Of a stretch of DNA of 51,332 nucleotides, positions 49,239 through 51,332 are shown one piece after another (the first letter of the stretch is position 1; every line of letters starts with the position of its first letter). Under the pieces are notes generated by a model. That model did no database searches and was not told the origin of the DNA. It saw only the letters and a list, made by a program, of their open reading frames with translations. The stretch is from contig CAYPHY010000037.1 in the NCBI GenBank assembly GCA_964410625.1, forward strand, positions 1 to 51,332. The letters run 5' to 3'. The position numbers were made by a program, and so were the translations under genes. This DNA comes from CAYPHY01 sp964410625. GTDB taxonomy: Bacteria > Chloroflexota > Anaerolineae > Promineifilales > Promineifilaceae.

Positions 49239-50525
49239 ATGGCAGCGAGCAATATACTGGAAGAACTACGCTGGCGTGGTCTTGTCTACGATATGACCGA
49301 AGGGATTGAAGAACTGGTCAAGAAAGAGAAGATCACGCTCTACAACGGCTTTGACCCCACGGCCGATTCTCTCCACATCGGCAATCTTGTGCCGATGATG
49401 CAATTGGCTCGCTGGCAACGCTTTGGTCATCATCCCATTGCCCTGGCTGGCGGCGGCACGGGTTTGATTGGCGACCCCAGCGGCCGCACCACCGAACGCA
49501 CCCTGATGAGTCCCGAAATGGTCGAGGCCAACGTCGCTAAAATCAAAGAGCAGTTGGCAAGCGTGCTGGACTTTGAGGTGAAGCGCAATCCGGCGCGGAT
49601 CGTCAACAACGCCGACTGGTTGCTTGGCCTCTCCCTCTTCGATTTTCTGCGTGATACAGGTAAGCACTTCACAGTTAACTACATGATGGCCAAAGACTCG
49701 GTGAAGTCACGTCTGGAACGTGAGGATGGCATCTCCTTCACTGAGTTTAGCTACATGCTACTGCAAGCCCACGACTACCTTCATCTCTACGACCAGTTTA
49801 ACTGTGTCGTCCAGGCGGGTGGCAGCGATCAATTTGGCAATATTGTCGCTGGCGTAGAGCTAATCCGCAAAGTACGCGGGGCGCGAGCCTTTGGTCTGGT
49901 GTACCCGCTGATCACCCGTGCCGACGGCAGCAAATTTGGCAAAACGGCCGAAGGCGAAAGCGTCTGGCTCGACCCGCAACGCACATCCCCTTACCGCTTC
50001 TACCAGTTCTGGTACAATACCGATGACGGTGATGTGATCCCTTACCTTAAGTTCTTCACCTGGCTCGGCAAGCGAGAGATTGATGAGCTGGAGGAAGCCG
50101 TCTTTCAACGGCCGGAGCAGCGCGAAGCCCAACGCCGCCTGGCGCGAGAAGTGACGGGGATGATCCACGGTCCAACCGCACTGGCGCGGGCCGAACAGGC
50201 GTCGCAGGTCTTATTTGGTGGCGAACTGGCAGGGTTGGACGCGGCCGATATTGCCGACATCTTTGCCGACGTCCCCTCCCATGAGGTTGACAAAAGCGAA
50301 TTAGAAGGCGAAGGGCTGCCGGTGGTTGATCTACTGGCGGCAAGCGGCCTGGCCTCATCTAAGGGCGACGCACGGCGTAGCATTCAAGGCGGTGGTATCT
50401 ATCTGAACAACGAGCGCGTCACCGACCACGAGCAACGCGCTACCCTATCCCAAAGCATTGAGGGCCAATTCCTGGTGCTGCGAAAGGGAAGGCGGCAATA
50501 TCATCTGGTGCGGATTCGTGAATGA
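49239..50525 (+). CDS. tyrS: tyrosyl-tRNA synthetase
   Basis: A 428-residue class I aminoacyl-tRNA synthetase that charges tRNA-Tyr. HIGN (46-49) in SLHIGNLVPMMQLARW is the HIGH motif, and SKFGKTAEGE is the KMSKS-equivalent. Tyr-binding residues fall in LYNGFDPTADSLHIG, LLQAHDYLHLYDQF and GGSDQFGNIVAG. The C-terminal 70 residues hold an S4 RNA-binding domain (GLASSKGDARRSIQGGGIYL). AGGAG lies 10 nt before ATG 49239; the open frame upstream is leader and repeat. It is preceded by a promoter, a Tyr-rich leader peptide, a terminator and an array, suggesting attenuation control by tRNA-Tyr charging. Confidence 0.97.
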   Translation: MAASNILEELRWRGLVYDMTEGIEELVKKEKITLYNGFDPTADSLHIGNLVPMMQLARWQRFGHHPIALAGGGTGLIGDPSGRTTERTLMSPEMVEANVAKIKEQLASVLDFEVKRNPARIVNNADWLLGLSLFDFLRDTGKHFTVNYMMAKDSVKSRLEREDGISFTEFSYMLLQAHDYLHLYDQFNCVVQAGGSDQFGNIVAGVELIRKVRGARAFGLVYPLITRADGSKFGKTAEGESVWLDPQRTSPYRFYQFWYNTDDGDVIPYLKFFTWLGKREIDELEEAVFQRPEQREAQRRLAREVTGMIHGPTALARAEQASQVLFGGELAGLDAADIADIFADVPSHEVDKSELEGEGLPVVDLLAASGLASSKGDARRSIQGGGIYLNNERVTDHEQRATLSQSIEGQFLVLRKGRRQYHLVRIRE

Positions 50526-50614
50526 CAAGGTGAGGGGGTGACGGGATGACAAGGTGACAGGGTGAAGAGTTGAGCAACCTCACCTTGTCACCCCTTCACC
50601 ATGTCACCCTGTCA
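50524..50614. repeat. inverted array of GGTGACAG units, second copy
   Basis: TGACAAGGTGAGGGGGTGAC, GGGATGACAAGGTGACAGGG on the left; CACCTTGTCACCCCTTCACC, ATGTCACCCTGTCAG on the right. It lies between the convergent ends of tyrS and thpR; the stem is long and GC-rich, with no T run. Confidence 0.85.
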
Positions 50615-51203
50615 GATAACTACTATGGCGAACCGTATAGATCGGGCCGCTCGGCCGTAGATCGCTTTGAATGAGATGAACAGCCGCTACCGGAAAGGAC
50701 AACGCAGGCACATCGGCCGCCCACGAAACATCTCGTACCTTGCTGCTATCCTTCACCCGCCCCAACGTCAGATGAGCGCGAAACGGCCGCCGCTCCACCT
50801 CCCACCCCAACGGCTCCAACGCTTCGTCTAGCTCTCGCTTTAGACTTGCCAACACCGAATCTCCAATCTCCAATCTCTCAGTCTCCAATCTCCCAATCTC
50901 CTCCTCCAACCCAACCCAAATCACTCGCGGCCGCTTACAATTGGGAAAGCATCCGACGCGGCCGAGACGCAGCACAAACGGTGCATGGCGACTGGTGACC
51001 TTATCCATCGCTTTCTGAATATGCGCTAGTTTGGCGATTGGGGTATCACCTAAGAAGGTGAGGGTCAGATGGATCTGTGCCGGTTTGACCCAGCGCACGC
51101 TCCCATGAGGTATTTCGGCCGCAAGCACGCCGGTCAGTTGACCCAATGCCTGTTTCACCTCGACCGGTAAGTCAACGGCAATAAACGCGCGAATCGTTTC
51201 CAT
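50604..51203 (-). CDS. thpR: RNA 2',3'-cyclic phosphodiesterase (2H family)
   Basis: A 199-residue two-histidine phosphoesterase that opens RNA 2',3'-cyclic phosphates to 2'-phosphates. The two HxT motifs are HLTLTFLG (His45) and HLTLGRVK (His144). RAFIAVDLP (5-13) and FPNCKRPRVIWVGL (86-99) are typical. Residues about 100-116 (EIGRLETERLEIGDS) are encoded by DNA reading GGAGATTGGAGACTGAGAG and repeats of GGAGATT (50858-50905), exactly the array theme seen between genes elsewhere, so the segment between strands has been expanded in frame by an array. The last codons also reach into the 50524-50614 array. Confidence 0.9.
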   Translation of the reverse strand: METIRAFIAVDLPVEVKQALGQLTGVLAAEIPHGSVRWVKPAQIHLTLTFLGDTPIAKLAHIQKAMDKVTSRHAPFVLRLGRVGCFPNCKRPRVIWVGLEEEIGRLETERLEIGDSVLASLKRELDEALEPLGWEVERRPFRAHLTLGRVKDSSKVRDVSWAADVPALSFPVAAVHLIQSDLRPSGPIYTVRHSSYLTG

Positions 51204-51288
51204 AGGTTAGCTTGTGCCGATGGTACGCGGACCCACGCTGCTGGTCAACATGATAGGTTTCAAACCTGCCCTCACCATCGTTACTAAG

Positions 51289-51332
51289 TACATTGTTTCA
51301 AAAGTAACCCAACTGTCATTCCGAGCGGAGTC
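51289..51332. mobile_element. MITE-like element, second copy, cut by the window end
   Basis: TACATTGTTTCAAAAGTAAC, CCAACTGTCATTCCGAGCGG, AGTC is the reverse complement of the right arm of the element at 10214-10360, with one mismatch in the first 10 bases. It starts with TA. The remainder lies beyond the window. Confidence 0.8.

Overview
This looks like chromosomal DNA of a Chloroflexota bacterium (Anaerolineae / Promineofilum-like). The basis is overall gene content: several Ser/Thr protein kinases, an archaeal-type isopentenyl phosphate kinase, a GS-GOGAT-Amt nitrogen block, a MoxR/VWA pair, an SEC-C protein and a DUF983 protein. Composition (mid-to-high 50s % GC by eye) and extreme use of the palindrome CGGCCG fit as well. 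Assignment is by inference, not by a database search. A 100-N scaffold gap lies at 5173-5272. No phage, plasmid or CRISPR is visible.

Layout. 0.06-5.0 kb: signalling block (membrane Ser/Thr kinase, divergent FHA-winged-helix protein, CpXC protein, GAF-PAS histidine kinase). 5.5-11.2 kb: P1-type peptidase, LOG-family protein, isopentenyl phosphate kinase, RNase II-type ribonuclease, SDR. 11.6-13.5 kb: tRNA-Ser(GGA) followed by a second Ser/Thr kinase whose C-terminus looks like a bacterial death-like effector-associated domain. 13.6-17.0 kb: HemN-like radical SAM protein, B12-binding protein, DinB protein, HAD hydrolase. 17.1-22.5 kb: SEC-C protein, aroA, rsmI, rlmH with a TPR gene, manA. 22.7-24.4 kb: GAF/HisKA_2 kinase with an ANTAR response regulator (PdtaS/PdtaR type). 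24.5-25.5 kb: DUF559 fragment and a nucleotidyltransferase-like protein. 25.6-35.2 kb: glnA, amt, gltB, gltD. 35.5-37.8 kb: two paralogous 365-residue secreted proteins. 38.0-46.1 kb: DUF983 protein, Nudix, endonuclease V and III, small membrane protein, two APH-type kinases, CAP-domain protein, tandem GNAT. 46.4-48.9 kb: MoxR ATPase plus VWA protein. 48.9-51.2 kb: tyrS with a leader, thpR.

Two regulatory leaders stand out. Upstream of tyrS is a consensus promoter, a 22-codon, nearly leaderless peptide ORF with Tyr codons at positions 8, 9 and 11, a perfect intrinsic terminator, and a 7-nt segment inside the peptide ORF that can pair with the terminator's 5' arm: the layout of ribosome-mediated attenuation. 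Upstream of amt is a promoter, a small hairpin, a 5-bp stem with a six-base loop, and an overlapping 14-bp terminator with a T run: the layout of an ANTAR-controlled antitermination leader, with an ANTAR regulator encoded about 5 kb away.

Intergenic DNA is unusually structured. At least eleven gene junctions carry arrays of degenerate 7-8-nt units followed by their own reverse complement, each junction with its own sequence theme. Similar arrays run into coding sequence (thpR, gltB, and the C-termini of the SDR and P1 peptidase). Four further dispersed palindromic repeat families and a TA-flanked MITE, one copy of which sits inside such an array, are also present.
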